A DNA stretch of 64,000 nucleotides from NCBI GenBank assembly GCA_943735955.1, contig OX030960.1, forward strand, positions 849,397 to 913,396, in the 5' to 3' direction. Shown here piece by piece: positions 39,551-52,779 of the stretch. This DNA is from Piscicola geometra (Eukaryota > Annelida > Clitellata > Hirudinida > Piscicolidae). Both the position numbers and the translations under genes were made by a program. Within the stretch, counting starts at the first letter, position 1. Every line of letters starts with the position of its first letter. The notes beneath the pieces were generated by a model. The model was not told where the DNA came from and searched no databases. It worked only from the letters and a program-made list of their open reading frames with translations.

Positions 39551-40454
39551 TATACAAATACTAAAATTGAACGAAAAATTAAACAATTATCTAAGCGAGG
39601 AAAGATTGTTTTGAGAAATTATAAATGTGAACAGGAAATAAAAGATTATAAATATTAAAATTAAAAATTGTGAAAGTTAATTTATGAAATTAAATTTTAA
39701 AATTTACTATAAAAAGTATGTGAAAAACAGCATTAAAACTTCGCTATTAATTAACGATATCTACAAAATTATTGAAGTATTAAAACAGCAAGAAAATATA
39801 AAAATTGATGTTGTAAAACGCAACCGCTGCAATAAATAGGTTAAACAATTATTTAAAAAAAACTGAAGTTGATCCCCCCTCCCAGCATTTTTGGCTGGTT
39901 GCGCCTCTGCATGTTCCTATGTAGATTAGAACTATAACTTTTGAACTTTTTTTAAATATCAAATTTTTTAAATCAGAAATCAAGAAACTTTTTTTTTCAA
40001 ACATTAAAATAAACACTCAGCTCCTCTAAATTTTCAAAAAAGGTCAGACCGAAATCAAAACTAGATGTTGCCATAGTTATTATATTGCTGCGTTTATTAT
40101 ATCATATCTTTGGTGAAGTTGGGACTTTATTTACTTTTGATTTCTATCTATAAAATGTGACACAAAAAAGTTTTAGCACGATAGTAAGATTACCAACAAT
40201 TAAAGCTTTAACAATTTCCAAAAAAATTGCCCTCGATGGTGTTAATGCTCCAACACCTCGTCAAGCCAGAGTTCATTAATCAGTTTTTGAAAAAGCCTTT
40301 CAACTGAAGAAAAGAACGATGAGAATACTGATCCGTGGTCTCTATATCTTGATTTAAAGCGTTTCAATCAAAACGTATGTTTGAAAAAGTAGTATGAAAA
40401 ATATTGAAGAAAGACTGGAAGCAAGAACTATCAGTACTGGATATAATAATTCGT

Positions 40455-42040
40455 TAATTAACGATGGTTGAAAAACGCAGATGTTTCAAGGCATGGAAAG
40501 ATGGTGGCAGCCGTTCAGATTACAACGCTGCAAAACGTGCCTGCAAACAAGCTGTCCAGATCGCTATGAGTGCTGCAGAGAAAAAAGCTCTCAGTTCTAT
40601 CAATCCAAAAACAGCAAAAGTCTTTCGTCTCGCTCAACAGATGCGACAAGAAAATCAAGACATAATCGGAGAGCTGCTAGTAAGAAATGATGCTGGCGAA
40701 ATGTCAGTGAGTGAGAACTCAAAGAAAGAGGCCTGGAAGGAGCACTATGAGCGTCTGCTGAACCTAGAGTTCCCATGGGGCCCTGAGGATCTGCCGGTGG
40801 AAGACCCAGTTGAAGGATCAAGTGTGCCGATCACCACAGAAATGATCATGAAAGCCATTGCAAAGATGAGTAATGGCAAGGCAGCTGGTCCGTCCGGCAT
40901 TGTTGCTGAGATGCTCAAGTCTGCTGGTCTACAGGGTGTCATCCTAGTACGTGACCTTGCTGAGTGCATCATCTTAAAAGGGAAGATCCCCACTGAATGT
41001 AAAAAGAGTTTTATTTTGAACCTCTACAAGGGGAAAGGAGATGCTCTCAACAGAAACAACTACAGGGGCTTGAAACTGATAGAGCAAGTACTCAAAGTAC
41101 TGGAGAGCGTGATAGAAGACCTGATCAGGATCCGTGCGAAGATTGACGAGATGAAAGTTTTAGTATCTGGTACAAACCTAGAGCTGACCAAGAAATCGGG
41201 AAAGTACCCATGTGCAGTCTGCCTTAAATAAACGGGCAAAAACTCCATTTTATGCAGCGGTTGTTCATTCTGGGTGCACAAGAGATGCTCAGGCATTAAA
41301 GGCTCCCTCCGCTCAGACCCAAACTACAAGTGTGCCCGCTGTCAAGGCACAGCTCGACCGATAGACGGAAGACCAATTGTGAAAGTGTTTCTCGATAAAG
41401 ACAAACTTGAAGTCGTTCCTGAATTCTGCTACTTAGGTAACATGCTTTCTGCAGGTGGAGGCTGTGAGGATGCTGCCATAACCCGATGCAAGTGTGCGTG
41501 GGGAAAATTTCGTCAACTTCTTTCTCTACTGACAAACAGACACCTTCCACTTCTAATCAGAAGTCGTGTGTACACCTCATGTGTGAGTAGTACAATGTTA
41601 CACGCCTCTGAGACTTAGGCTGTCACCACAAAAACAATCAACCGCCTTCAACGCAACGACCGGGCCATGATCCGTTGGATGTGCAACCTCAAATCAAAAG
41701 ATCTCATCAGTTCAAATCAGCTCCAAAAAATGATGGGAATCCAGGATATTGGTGCTGTACTGCAAGCGAGAAGAATGAGGTGGTTTGGGCATGTGGAGCG
41801 TGATTTTGGATGGATCAACAAGGTTAGAAGAATGGAGGTTTCTGGAACGAAACGACCAGGCAGGCCAAAGAAGACGTGTAAAGAGATAGTGCAGAAATAC
41901 CTCAAATACCTGGGGGCATGCAACACTGATGCCCATGACAGAAAGGAGTGGAGAGAGAGATTGAGACTTTTCAGACAGGCCCCACCCTCGGGAGAGGAAA
42001 AGTTGGCCTGTTTAACAAAAACCAGGAAATTAATTAATTA
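40455..42040 (+). mobile_element. Non-LTR retrotransposon with deleted RT core
   Basis: The plus strand gives a LINE ORF2 fragment: EKRRCFKAWKDGGSRSDYNA, KMSNGKAAGPSGIVAEML, NLYKGKGDALNRNNYRGLKL (RT fingers). At ~41150 (RAKIDEMKVLVSGTNLEL) it jumps to sequence downstream of the active site: the palm with its two Asp motifs is absent. A cysteine-rich PHD-like segment follows (YPCAVC, LCSGCSFWVHKRCSGIK, YKCARCQG), then [26 protein letters not shown] and RPGRPKKTC, ending with a stop at 42041. In-frame stops occur at 41229-41231 and 41616-41618. ttaattaacgat near 40454 and 42036 may be the target duplication. Non-functional. Confidence 0.88.
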
Positions 42041-42059
42041 ACGATATCTACAAAATTAT

Positions 42060-43714
42060 TGAAGATTAAATTTTTGAACGATTTTTATATAAAAAGTTGT
42101 TATATAAAATGAAATGTACAAGATATTAAAACTGAAATAAAGCTTCAGTTATTTTTCTAGGAGCTTGAGTTTTTGAGATGTAACGATTTTATCATTTATT
42201 AAAACAAAATTAATTTATAAATATTTATAAGTATCTATAAATTAATTTATTTTTATTAAATATGAATTATTTTTTTTAAAAATTGTTACAAAATGTTTAT
42301 CAATTAAAAAAATTAAATACTAAATTTTTCAAACTGAGTTTTGATGAGACAGCAACCGCTGGAAAATATTTTGAAAGACCCATTTTTTCCAGAAGTCCAC
42401 TTATTTCGTGAAAACGAAAAAAATGTTTTTTTTGAAGGCAACAGACTTTTTCATGTTTCACGAAAAACCTATTTAATTTTTTTTATTCAGTAAATATTTA
42501 TCAAGAAGCTAGAAATAAATCATTAATTCATTCTAATTAAAACGATGAAGTATTGATGACAGTCTTTCTTAAAACCATCACCTTCATTAGTATCAAAAGA
42601 CTCATTAAGAGAAAAATTATTGTTTTCTGATAGTAAGTGAAATGTTTGTATCGGTATTCTGTATGAGAAACCGGGCGTCTAGCAGAAACTTAATCTAGAT
42701 AAGTCCACTTACAACGGTTGTTTTGTTTGATTCAAATACTATTTACAAGAAAAATATATCAGTCATCAAAAGGGTTTTAGTTTCTCTCCAAACCATTGGT
42801 AAGCAAAATTCGGAATATTTCTTTTTCTAGTAATCCATTGTTGTAAATGTTTTTACACGTTACAGGTGTGGTGTCTCGATTTTATTTTAATTACCAAGTT
42901 TAAAACCAAAGTAACTGAGATGAGCTTTCTTCATAAAATCCTCATAGCTTTTTCATTTGTTTTCTCTACAAATATAGCAAGATTATTTAAACTTTTTTTA
43001 CTCTAACTCATTTCATTTAATAATTGGAAATGCAAATAATATTTTAACAAATAAATTTAAAATTAACTGAAACAAAGATTTATATTGCGCAGAATTGTAT
43101 TGCAAAATCTGGAGTAATTTTTTTCTGTTGGTCTGTTTAATTTTTTTAATTTGGATAGTATTTCTTTCTCATTTTAATAAAATTGAAGCTTTTTTTATAC
43201 GTCACTAATTTTCATCTCAAGCAGTTTTAAATCGAACATTTAGTCTTTTTTATTGAATAATATTTATTTGTTAAAAACATAGAACATCATAAAGTGATAA
43301 AGAGAAAAACCAATAAACTCAAAAACGTCCTGACACTGTCATTGGCAAAAATAATGATAACCGGAGAATATTTTGTAATCAAGAAATTTGAGAGGTCATT
43401 ATTCCTTGAGATAAAAACCTAAACATTTTACAGTTTAAATATGTAAGTGAATGGCACATTTTGTTACCCTATGCATAAAGTTTAGTGAGAATAATTCTTT
43501 CTGAAGGCTCTACAACCCACCCTAAAAAAAGTGTTACACATTAATTTAATCTTCTTCTTCTGCATAACTTCACATCACAAACTAAAAAATGTGCACCTGC
43601 GAAGGCGATAGTGTTGTGATCATGGTAGAAGCTCCAAAATAGAATGTCCATTTTATAAATCACCTGTAAAATTAGAAAAGTAGAGATTTTATTTTTAAAT
43701 TAATATGCAATAAT
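42060..43714. other. AT-rich spacer, nothing recognised
   Basis: No open frame, terminal repeat or family resemblance found apart from short A/T-rich runs. The right end grades into the 21-bp satellite. Confidence 0.5.
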
Positions 43715-46505
43715 TCATTAAAATTAATTCATAATTTATTAAAAATAATTCATAATTCATTAAAATTAATTCATAATTCATTAAATGTAATTCCTAATTC
43801 ATTAAAATTAATTCCTAATTCATTAAAATTAATTCCTAATTCATTAAAACTAGTTCCTTTTTGATTGGAATTAATTCCTAATTCATTAAAATTAATTCCT
43901 AATTCGTTGAAATCAATTCTTAATTCATTAGAATTAAATCCTAATTCATTAAAATTAATTCCTAATTCATTAAAATTAATTCCTAATTCATTAAAATTAA
44001 TTCCTAATTCATTAAAATTAATTCATAATTCATTAAAATTAATTTCTAATTCATTAAAATTGGTTTATAAAATATTACAATTAATTAATAATTCATTAGA
44101 ATTAATTAATAATTCATTAGAATTAATTTATAATACATTAAAAGTAATTTATAATTCATTAAAATTATTTCATAATTCATTAAAATGAATTCATAATTCA
44201 TTAAAATGAATTCATAATTCATTAAAATGAATTCATAATTCATTAAAATGAATTCATAATTCATTAAAATGAGTTCATAATTCATTAAAATGAATTCATA
44301 ATTCATTAAAATGAATTCATAATTCATTAAAATGAATTCATAATTCATTAAAATGTATTCATAATTCTTTAAAATTAATTAATTATTCATTAAAATGAAT
44401 TCATAATTCATTAAAATTAATTCATTATTCATTAAAGTTAATTCATTATTCATTAAAATTAATTCATAATTCATTAAAATTAATTCATAATTGATTAAAA
44501 TGAATTCATAATTGATTAAAATGAATTCATAATTGATTATAATGAATTCATAGTTGATTAAATTGAATTCATAATTGATTAAAATGAATTCATAATTGAT
44601 TAAAATGAATTCATAATTGATTAAAATGAATTCATAATTCATTAAAATTAATTCATAATTCATTAAAATTAATTCATAATTGATTAAAATGAATTCATAA
44701 TTGATTATAATGAATTCATAATTGATTAAAATGAATTCATAATTGATTAAAATGAATTCATAATTGATTAAAATGAATTCATAATTGATTAAAATGAATT
44801 CATAATTAATTAAAATGAATTTATTATTCATATGAATGAATTTATTATTCATATGAATGAATTTATTATTCATATGAATGAATTTATTATTCATATGAAT
44901 GAATTTATTATTCATATGAATGAATTTATTATTCATATGAATGAATTTATTATTCATATGAATGAATTTATTATTCATATGAATGAATTTATTATTCATA
45001 TGAATGAATTTATTATTCATATGAATGAATTTATTATTCATATGAATGAATTTATAATTCAGATGAATGAATTTATAATTCATATGAATAAATTTATAAT
45101 TCATATAAATGAATTTATAATTCATATGAATGACTTTATAATTCAGATGAATGAATTTATAATTCATATGAATGATTTTATAATTCATATGAATGAATTT
45201 ATAATTCATATGAATGATTTTATAATTCATATGAATGAATTTATAATTCATATGAATGAATTTATAATTCATATGAATGAATTTATAATTCATATGAATG
45301 AATTTATAATTCATATGAATGAATTTATAATTCATATGAATGAATTTATAATTCATATGAATGAATTTATAATTCATATAAATAAATTTATAATTCATAT
45401 AAATGAATTTATAATTTATATAAATGAATTTATAATTTATATAAATGAATTCACAATTCATATGAATGAATTTATAATTCATATGAATGAATTTATAAAT
45501 CATAGGATTGAATTTATAATTCATAGAATTGAATTTATAATTAATATGAATGAATTTATAATTCATGTAAATGAATTTATAATTCATATAAATGAATTTA
45601 TAATTCATATAAATGAATTTATAATTCATATAAATGAATTTATAATTCATATAAATGAATTTATAATTCATATAAATGAATTTATAATTCATGTAAATGA
45701 ATTTATAATTTATATAAATGAATTTATAATTTTTATAAATGAATTTATAATTCATACAAATGAATTTATAATTCATATAAATGAATTTATAATTCATATA
45801 AATGAATTTATAATTCATATAAATGAATTTATAATTCATATAAATGAATTTATAATTCATATAAATGAATTTATAATTCATATAAATGAATTTATAATTC
45901 ATATAAATGAATTTATAATTCATATAAATGAATTTATAATTCATATAAATGAATTTATAATTCATATAAATGAATTTATAATTCATATAAATGAGTTTAT
46001 AATTCATATAAATGAATTTATAATTCATATAAATGAATTTATAATTCATATAAATGAATTTATAATTCATATAAATGAATTTATAATTCATATAAATGAA
46101 TTTATAATTCATATAAATGAATTTATAATTCATATAAATGAATTTATAATTCATATAAATGAATTTATAATTCATATAAATGAATTTATAATTCATATAA
46201 ATGAATTTATAATTCATATAAATGAATTTATAATTCATATAAATGAATTTATAATTCATATAAATGAATTTATAATTCATATAAATGAATTTATAATTCA
46301 TATAAATGAATTCACAATTCAAATGAATGAGTTTATAATTCATATGAATGAATTTATAATTCATAGGATTGAATTTATAATTAATATGAATGAATTCATA
46401 ATTCATATAAATGAATTTATAATTCATATAAATGAATTTATAATTCATATAAATGAAGTTATAATTTATATAAATGAATTCATAATTCATATAAATGAAT
46501 GCATA
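43715..46505. repeat. 21-bp satellite array, 2.8 kb
   Basis: About 130 tandem 21-bp units built on aattcat. The unit changes stepwise along the array: aaaattaattcct (43.7-44.1 kb), aaaatgaattcata (44.2-44.8), gaatttattattcatatgaat (44.82-45.05), then gaatttataattcatataaa (45.06-46.5). A cluster with cataggattgaat near 45495 recurs near 46362, marking a ~870-bp segmental duplication. Because 21 is a multiple of three, open frames of 716 codons (minus) and 631 codons (plus) exist; they are artefacts. Confidence 0.97.
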
Positions 46506-46514
46506 GATGATCAG

Positions 46515-47100
46515 AAATGTAAATTTCAAACATTTAGTTTAAGCCAGTTATTGAAGCAAACAAGCTTGTCTACATTAGTTGGAACTGTAGAGGCTCTTTT
46601 ATTGCTAATTATGTGTCCTGACAAGCTGAATAAACTTTTACATTATACTTTACTTGCAGAAAATGACAAGTACTTTCTTGTCAGTTTGCAGAAGCCGGAT
46701 ATGTTTCTTCGTGTTTTTTGCAACTAAAAAAGAGAAGAATTCTTTAAGCCTACCTAGGATTCTGTTCAATAACGTTAAATGAAACTGAAGCTTCATAATT
46801 TCCTAGTCACTTGTATAGTCAAGTCTGTATATTTTAGGAGATTTTTTTTTTCTAGTTTATCCAACTCTTTCCATGTTACTTCATTAAATTTTATTTAATC
46901 GGTGGTTAAATAATGTGGCAACTCTTAACCACGAGAAATGTTGATCAATTTGTATCTGCTTCGATTCAGAAATAATTTTTTCTTTGAAACGAATAACACA
47001 AACTGGATCATCTTCTTAAGTGCATAATTTTTTTATAAAGTGACAATTTGCAGGTATACTATAGAACATGTTACATTTTCCCCTAAATCTACAAGGAATG
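46515..47100. mobile_element. hAT family 3 internal remnant
   Basis: 46530-46780 contains the antisense hAT C-terminus (acttgcagaaaatgacaagt, tttcttgtcagttt) also seen at 36390 and 54300. 46910-47050 (atgtggcaactcttaac, actggatcatcttctta) matches 37265-37400. The satellite replaces or extends its left portion. Confidence 0.65.
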
Positions 47101-47154
47101 AAATTATTTTGATGAAATGCAACTTTAAAAACAAAAGATAAATTTTTAGGTAAA

Positions 47155-47525
47155 CTGCAGAATGAGAATGCAAAATGGTGCGGAATGCAAATGTGAAACG
47201 CTGATTGAATTTTGCAGATTGATCAGAGTAATAAATAATTTAATAATAAATAATAAATAAATAGAAATTTATATGATTTAACTATGAAATCTAAATTATA
47301 GTACTCTAAAATTGGTTTTATATAAATAAATAAATTGTTATATGTGAATAAACTGCAGTATGAAAAATGCAGAAAGGTGCGGAATGAAAATGTGTGAAAC
47401 GCTGATTGAATTTTACAGATTGATCAGATTAATAAATAATTTTATTATAATTGATGAATTAATAGAATGTTTTATGAATTAACTATAAAATCTAAATTCT
47501 GTTAATCTAAAATTGGTTATATGTG
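47155..47525. repeat. ~185-bp tandem duplication
   Basis: 47155-47335 and 47340-47525 share aaactgcag(a/t)atga, ggtgcggaatg, gaaacgctgattgaatttt and a gattgatcaga box in order. Confidence 0.75.
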
Positions 47526-47754
47526 AATTTTTATATATTTTTATACGTTCTTTTGAATTTCAGCATTAAAAAATAAAAATATATATATATTGAAAAAATA
47601 TTGTTATAGGTTTCTACAGAGCTACTTTTAACCCATCAATCCATAAAATCAATCCTCAAAATGTTATCAGCGTTTTACACATTTGCGTTCTACGCTTTTT
47701 TCTTTCTTCATTCTGGATTTCATCTAGAACCACATTTTTAACAAAATGTTCTAA

Positions 47755-48045
47755 ACTATTTCCTCAAAAAGAGCATTCCGTCACGCAGCTCCAAAAACTT
47801 GGAATGCCCTTCCACCTGTACTTCGCAACATCAACCAATTTCCGACTTTCAAAGCCAAACTGAAAACTCAATTTTTTAACTTAGTTTAACACTCATAATA
47901 ATTACTCCATGCTACTCTTTGTTTTTATTTGTATAACATTTCTATTATAATTATTTTTATTTCTTTTTTGCATTACGACGTAGTGAGAGCGCTTCAGTTG
48001 CGTGCCCAGGCGCTATAAAAAAACGACAATTATTTTTATTACTCC
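47755..48045 (+). mobile_element. CR1/L2-like LINE 3' end
   Basis: The plus strand repeats the C-terminus found at 4130-4290 (KRAFRHAAPKTWNALPPVLR, then NFPTFKAKLKTQFFNLV-like). The tail runs through gcgctataaaaaaacgacaa to an ATT-rich end. 5'-truncated at the LINE thumb region. Confidence 0.8.
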
Positions 48046-48695
48046 TCTATAGAGGAAGGTTGCACAAGACGGAACGATTTTAAACGTAACTTCATGGCTC
48101 AATTGCATAAAAAATAATTTGACTTTAAATTATCCACCAATTATATTGATACCTTGTCAAGTTATGTAAACTCAAACCTAAGAATAAATATATAAAAAAA
48201 CAAGTTATTTTTTACTTTAAACATGAACACTTAAAAATTCCATCTTGAGCAACTGGGTTCCCAAGATGGAATGCGTAGTTCCCTAAGATGAAATTATATT
48301 GTATTTAATAAAAAATGCCATTTAAACGTTCAATTTATCGTCAAACTTGTTTAGTTATCAGAAGAAATATTGTCTATATACTATATATTCTATATACCAT
48401 ATAATATATAGATTATATAATATATAATCAATATAGTATATAGTCTATATACTACATATTTCATATATAGTATATAGTCTATATACTACATAGTTTATAT
48501 ACTATACAGCTTAAATAGAGTATATTTAATGAAGTATAAAGACTTTTAGTAACGAAACCAACATACAAATGCGCATATAAGACGGATTCATAAAAATTAA
48601 ATGGGTAATTTTGTTAATTTTCAAAGCGCATAACAGTAAATAGGCTCGTTACATCTTTGGAACCGGTTCATTTTGAGCAACCTCCCCCTATGCAT
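48046..48695. mobile_element. Short inverted-repeat element
   Basis: Left gaggaaggttgcacaagacg and right ggttcattttgagcaacctc are imperfect inverse complements. The centre holds tracts of tatatacta steps (48370-48500). Related to 25050-25650. Confidence 0.55.
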
Positions 48696-49554
48696 AATTA
48701 GAGTTATACATTTCTAATTTTTTTTAAATTAATAACTTTTTTATAGCTTATATTGATAAACCTTTTTCCAAAGTAATGAAAATGAGTTTTATTCTAATTA
48801 ATTCTTTAAAAAGTTCTTCACGACACAAAATCTGTGAAATAGTATTTAAGCCTTGCTTACTATTACAAAGATTTCTTGTAGGAGAGACCTTTTTTAATAA
48901 TAAATCAGAATAAAACTCATTTTAAATATTTAAAGTAAATTTTCATCGAAATATAAAATAGGTAAAAAAACTAGTTGACAAAAAGTTGAAAAGTTAACTC
49001 TAATGGAAATATTAGGGTGGCAATAAAATAAATGTGAAAAAGAGTAACAGTAAAACTTTATGTCTTAAATTTTTTTGGAGTTTTTTATACTAAAAACTAA
49101 CATAAACATATTTCAATGAAATAAAATAATATTTATCGGTGGCGCAACAGGCTTAAAGACTTCCTAATTTTGATTATTTCTTCGATAAAGACAATGTTAT
49201 CCATGCGCTGGCATTTAATATTTAAATCTCAGAAAAACACAAGATGTCAGAAAAGTATTGACAATGAAAATAATTTTTTCCGTTCAAAACAGAAAAAAGA
49301 AGAAACTAAGGAAATCCAATCCAAATTGCCCATTGACAGTTCATTGATATTGTGAAATGTTGCCCGCTTTAATGTCAAAGAATATGCTTGATCGTCTTGC
49401 AGTTCTGGTGTCTGAAGATGAAACAATGAAACTGTTAGGTATCTAAAAACTGCCTAATTGAACTGGATAGACAAAAGCCAGTGCTGTCTTTAACCACTTT
49501 CAAGAATAGAAACTCCACGATGAAATTAATTTTCTGAGTTTGACAATACTGTAA
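48696..49554. other. AT-rich spacer, nothing firm
   Basis: 49170-49355 has a 61-codon plus frame, and 49345-49445 reads on with stops. I do not recognise either. No other feature supported. Confidence 0.4.
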
Positions 49555-50311
49555 TAGAGGTCAGACATGGACGATTTTTCATTCCCAGTCCCGTTCACGA
49601 TGGACTATCAGAATTTTGATTCCCGTCTCGTCCCGTTCCCTCAACTCGATTCCCGGTCCCGACCCATTCCCGAAACCTTTTAACCCGGTTCCGACCCATT
49701 CCCGAACAAAAAGTTTTTCATTTATTTTTCGCTGCCGTGTTCACCGGTCCAAAACTTGCTAGTCTTAAAATTTCGTATTTGTTAGTTAGAGAATATTTCT
49801 TTTAACAAATTAAAAAACTCGATTTAAAGTTCAAATATTTATTGAAACGAAAGTATTGAAGTTAATCATTGTTTTTAGTAAATCAATTAAGTCTTTATTG
49901 CTTTTAACACGTATTTAACCGTTAAGAGTTTTACCTTTCAAATTAGATGATCTTGGGTCTGAAATTAAACGACTACATCTGAAAAATTCTGTTCACATGG
50001 AATAGAACTTGCAGGTATACTAAACAAAATTTTAAATACTTTTTGTAGTATTGGAAAATTGCTCATTTTACTCCAATAAAAGGAAACATCTTTATAATCT
50101 TCAATTTTGGTGGGACGTAATTCTGAATATTTGTACATCTTTTTTTGAATTTTCTTCTTTGTTCAATGAACATCTTTTCTTTTGTTAAAATAATCAACTG
50201 AGCAATCAACTGGAAATTAAACATTCAAATTCAAAGTATTAATTTATAAAATGAAAATAATATAACTGACCAGTTTTATTTAATCTGACAAATTTTCATC
50301 ATCACCCATTT
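49555..50311 (+). mobile_element. Truncated family 1 element lacking the nested MITE
   Basis: Starts tagaggtcagacatggacga, aligning with 1060 onward, including the cgctgccgt and aacttgctag landmarks. At 49970 it reads gggtctgaaattaaacgac, the uninterrupted counterpart of the gtctgaag target where the MITE sits at 1461-2966. A ~110-bp extra stretch follows, then homology resumes (catctttataatcttcaatt) and stops near 50311 without the right terminus. Confidence 0.82.
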
Positions 50312-50414
50312 ATATGTCTGAGGGGTCATGATTTCAGTAACTGCAAACAAAACAGGGGCCTGGAAACTCCTTGAGGAAAGACTGGGTCGTAATTTAATAA
50401 GCTTAGCTTATAGG

Positions 50415-51220
50415 CAGTGGCGTAACCAGGGGGGGCTTGGGGGGAGGGCTCAATTTAAAGGTTCTCGCAATTTTTTGAAAATCAATGAGTTTTTTTGGTG
50501 GTGGGGAGAGGGGTAATGAGTTTTTCAATATGACATAGGACAATGATATTTTCTCTGGATGGCCATCGGGTCTTTATCTCACGAAACATTTCATATATCA
50601 ACACAGAACATAGAGATCCCACCAAAATAACTCTAACATGTCACAAATTCGGAGAAAAAATAGAGCACCACTAGACCTTAACTACACTTTTAAATCTTTA
50701 AACTTTTCATATTTTTCTAGCCATGACACAGTTTATAAAGAACAACGCAGATAGAAAAAATAACTCCAGAGGTTTCAGAATTATCCAGCCTTCATGGAAA
50801 GGATGCTGAAACTGTGCAAAGATAGCTCAAAATCACATCAACAAGTTTACTTGCGGATCAGTGACTGAGTCTGATCTCATTCCACATATCGAACTGCAAG
50901 AACTCTTTTGAGCCACAAGCCTTCAGCCCAAGAAGTATAATATGCTCGATGTTGCTCTGACTCTGCCAGTTACTTCATAAGATGCAGAAAGAACCTTTTC
51001 CAAACTTCGGCTTATTAAAATTCATCTTAGGACGACTGTATCTGCTCGTCGTTTGCAAAGCTTGTTTGAGAATATCTGTTACCAAAACAGTTACTGCACT
51101 TCTTCCAGTGAATGAAATGGTGAAAAGATTTTCACTAACTGATCGAAAAATTGTTTTGGTACTGAGAACACATAATAATTTAGTTGAAACTAAATATTTA
51201 AAACAATTATAGACTGTTTA
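50415..51220 (+). pseudogene. hAT (ZMYM1-like) remnant
   Basis: cagtggcgtaaccagggggg at 50415 is a typical hAT left terminus. 50955-51060 reads VALTLPVTS, stop, DAERTFSKLRLIKIHLRTTV then SARRLQSLFENICYQNS, the hAT dimerisation end. Stops and deletions are abundant, and the middle of the transposase is missing. The right terminus was not found. Confidence 0.72.
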
Positions 51221-51542
51221 GGATCTCATATCAAACTTATTTTTTTACTTTTTACCTTAGTATAAAAAATGATGACGTAACTCTAAAAATACTATGCAAC
51301 TTAGTTTGTAGTTTTTCTTTTGTATTATTAATAAACTATCTAAATTCTTTATCAATTATAATTGGTAGTTTTTATTTTGCCCATTTACCGCTGCTATCCG
51401 TAAAAAAAGTCAACATGAATTTTACATTAAGACTTTCATTATATGGTTATAATAATAACTCAAGCAAAATTGAAAACAATTATTTCATAAGATTTAATGG
51501 AGCAAAATGCTGCAAAAACGCAACGTGAGCGGGAAGTGTGAC

Positions 51543-52025
51543 ATACTTCTGTGCAGTAAAAAATCATAAATGAATTGATTCAAACCACATTTATTAAAAC
51601 AGAAATAAATTTAAATTGCAAATAGTTCGATAAAATTATGACTTCTAATTTTTTTAATAGTTATAATAATAATCATTATTATTTTAATTACAACAAAGTA
51701 AATTATTTAACGTGAATTACAACAGTACTCATATACTGTCGTGCTGTTTCAAAGACGATACTGACGACGAATGTTATCTTTTTTTAAATTTTATAATCAA
51801 TCTATGAGAGGTTAAAAAATTATATTTTCTTCAATAAAAGCTTCAAGTGTGAAGCATTTGCGGTTTAGAATTTTTTTCAAAATATAAAAATCAACATTCA
51901 TCTAAAAAATTCAACTTTTACTTTTAATTTTATAAATTTTATAATACATTAACATTAAAATAATAATTTTAATATTTTCGTAATAACTATTGTAATGATT
52001 GATTAGGCTTATTAAAAATCATATG
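51543..52025 (+). repeat. ~480-bp dispersed repeat, second copy
   Basis: Direct copy of 38290-38770, with a small internal insertion (aaattttataatcaatc) near 51790. Confidence 0.8.
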
Positions 52026-52074
52026 ATATTATTATCCAATTTATAGAATTATAAATACCTCAAAGATTTCTTTA

Positions 52075-52140
52075 AAAGTGCTCTTGAATTTGAAGAAAGA
52101 GCGCTATAGAAATCTTTTTGATTGATTGATTTATTGAAAA
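52075..52140 (+). mobile_element. LINE/SINE 3' tail
   Basis: gaaagagcgctatagaaatc followed by tttttgattgattgatt, the shared 3' tail. Confidence 0.65.
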
Positions 52141-52208
52141 GTCTTGATGAATTTTTCATATAGTTTATGAAGAAGGTTTCAAAACAACTCTTCTACACAT
52201 GAAATTAA

Positions 52209-52490
52209 TTGAACTATTTATTTTATTATATAATTTTATTAACTTTTTATATAATTTTATTAACTTTTTATATAATTTTATTAACTTTTTATATAATTTT
52301 ATTAACTTTTTATTTAATTTTATTAACTTTTTATATAATTTTATTAACTTTTTATATAATTTTATTAACTTTTTATATAATTTTATTAACTTTTTATATA
52401 ATTTTATTAACTTTTTATATAATTTTATTAACTTTTTATATAATTTTATTAACTTTTTATATAATTTTATGAACTTGTTCTTTAATTTTA
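52209..52490. repeat. 21-bp tandem array
   Basis: About 13 units reading NFINFLY on the plus strand (ttttattaac and tttttatataa halves). The open frame is a by-product of the 21-bp period. Confidence 0.95.
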
Positions 52491-52614
52491 TTAATTTTAA
52501 TGAATGTAAAATATTTTTTATAAAATAATTATAATTATCAAATACTGAGAAAAGACTAATTAATTATTTTTAATATTTTGTAGCCAATGTAAGAAATATC
52601 AAATAGGAGACATA

Positions 52615-52695
52615 ATAATTGAGAGGAAGAAGTGCTAGTCTCAGATTGAGCACCAGTGCAAAGCTTGCAAGCACCCACTGGCTACCTAACAACTC
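52615..52695. repeat. Dispersed repeat, inverted relative of 2365-2530
   Basis: Contains agcaccagtgcaaagcttgc and aagcacccactggctacc, the inverse complement of 2430-2485. Confidence 0.55.
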
Positions 52696-52779
52696 TTCTA
52701 CACATGAAATTAATTGAAATATTTGTTTTATTAATTTATTTAAATAGTAAAATATTTTTTTCTCCAATTTTTGTTGAAT

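Noticed and set aside
44379..46727. Open frames of 716 (minus) and 631 (plus) codons
   Set aside because: Both arise from a 21-bp satellite whose period is divisible by three. Composition is purely repeat and no splice or start context is present.
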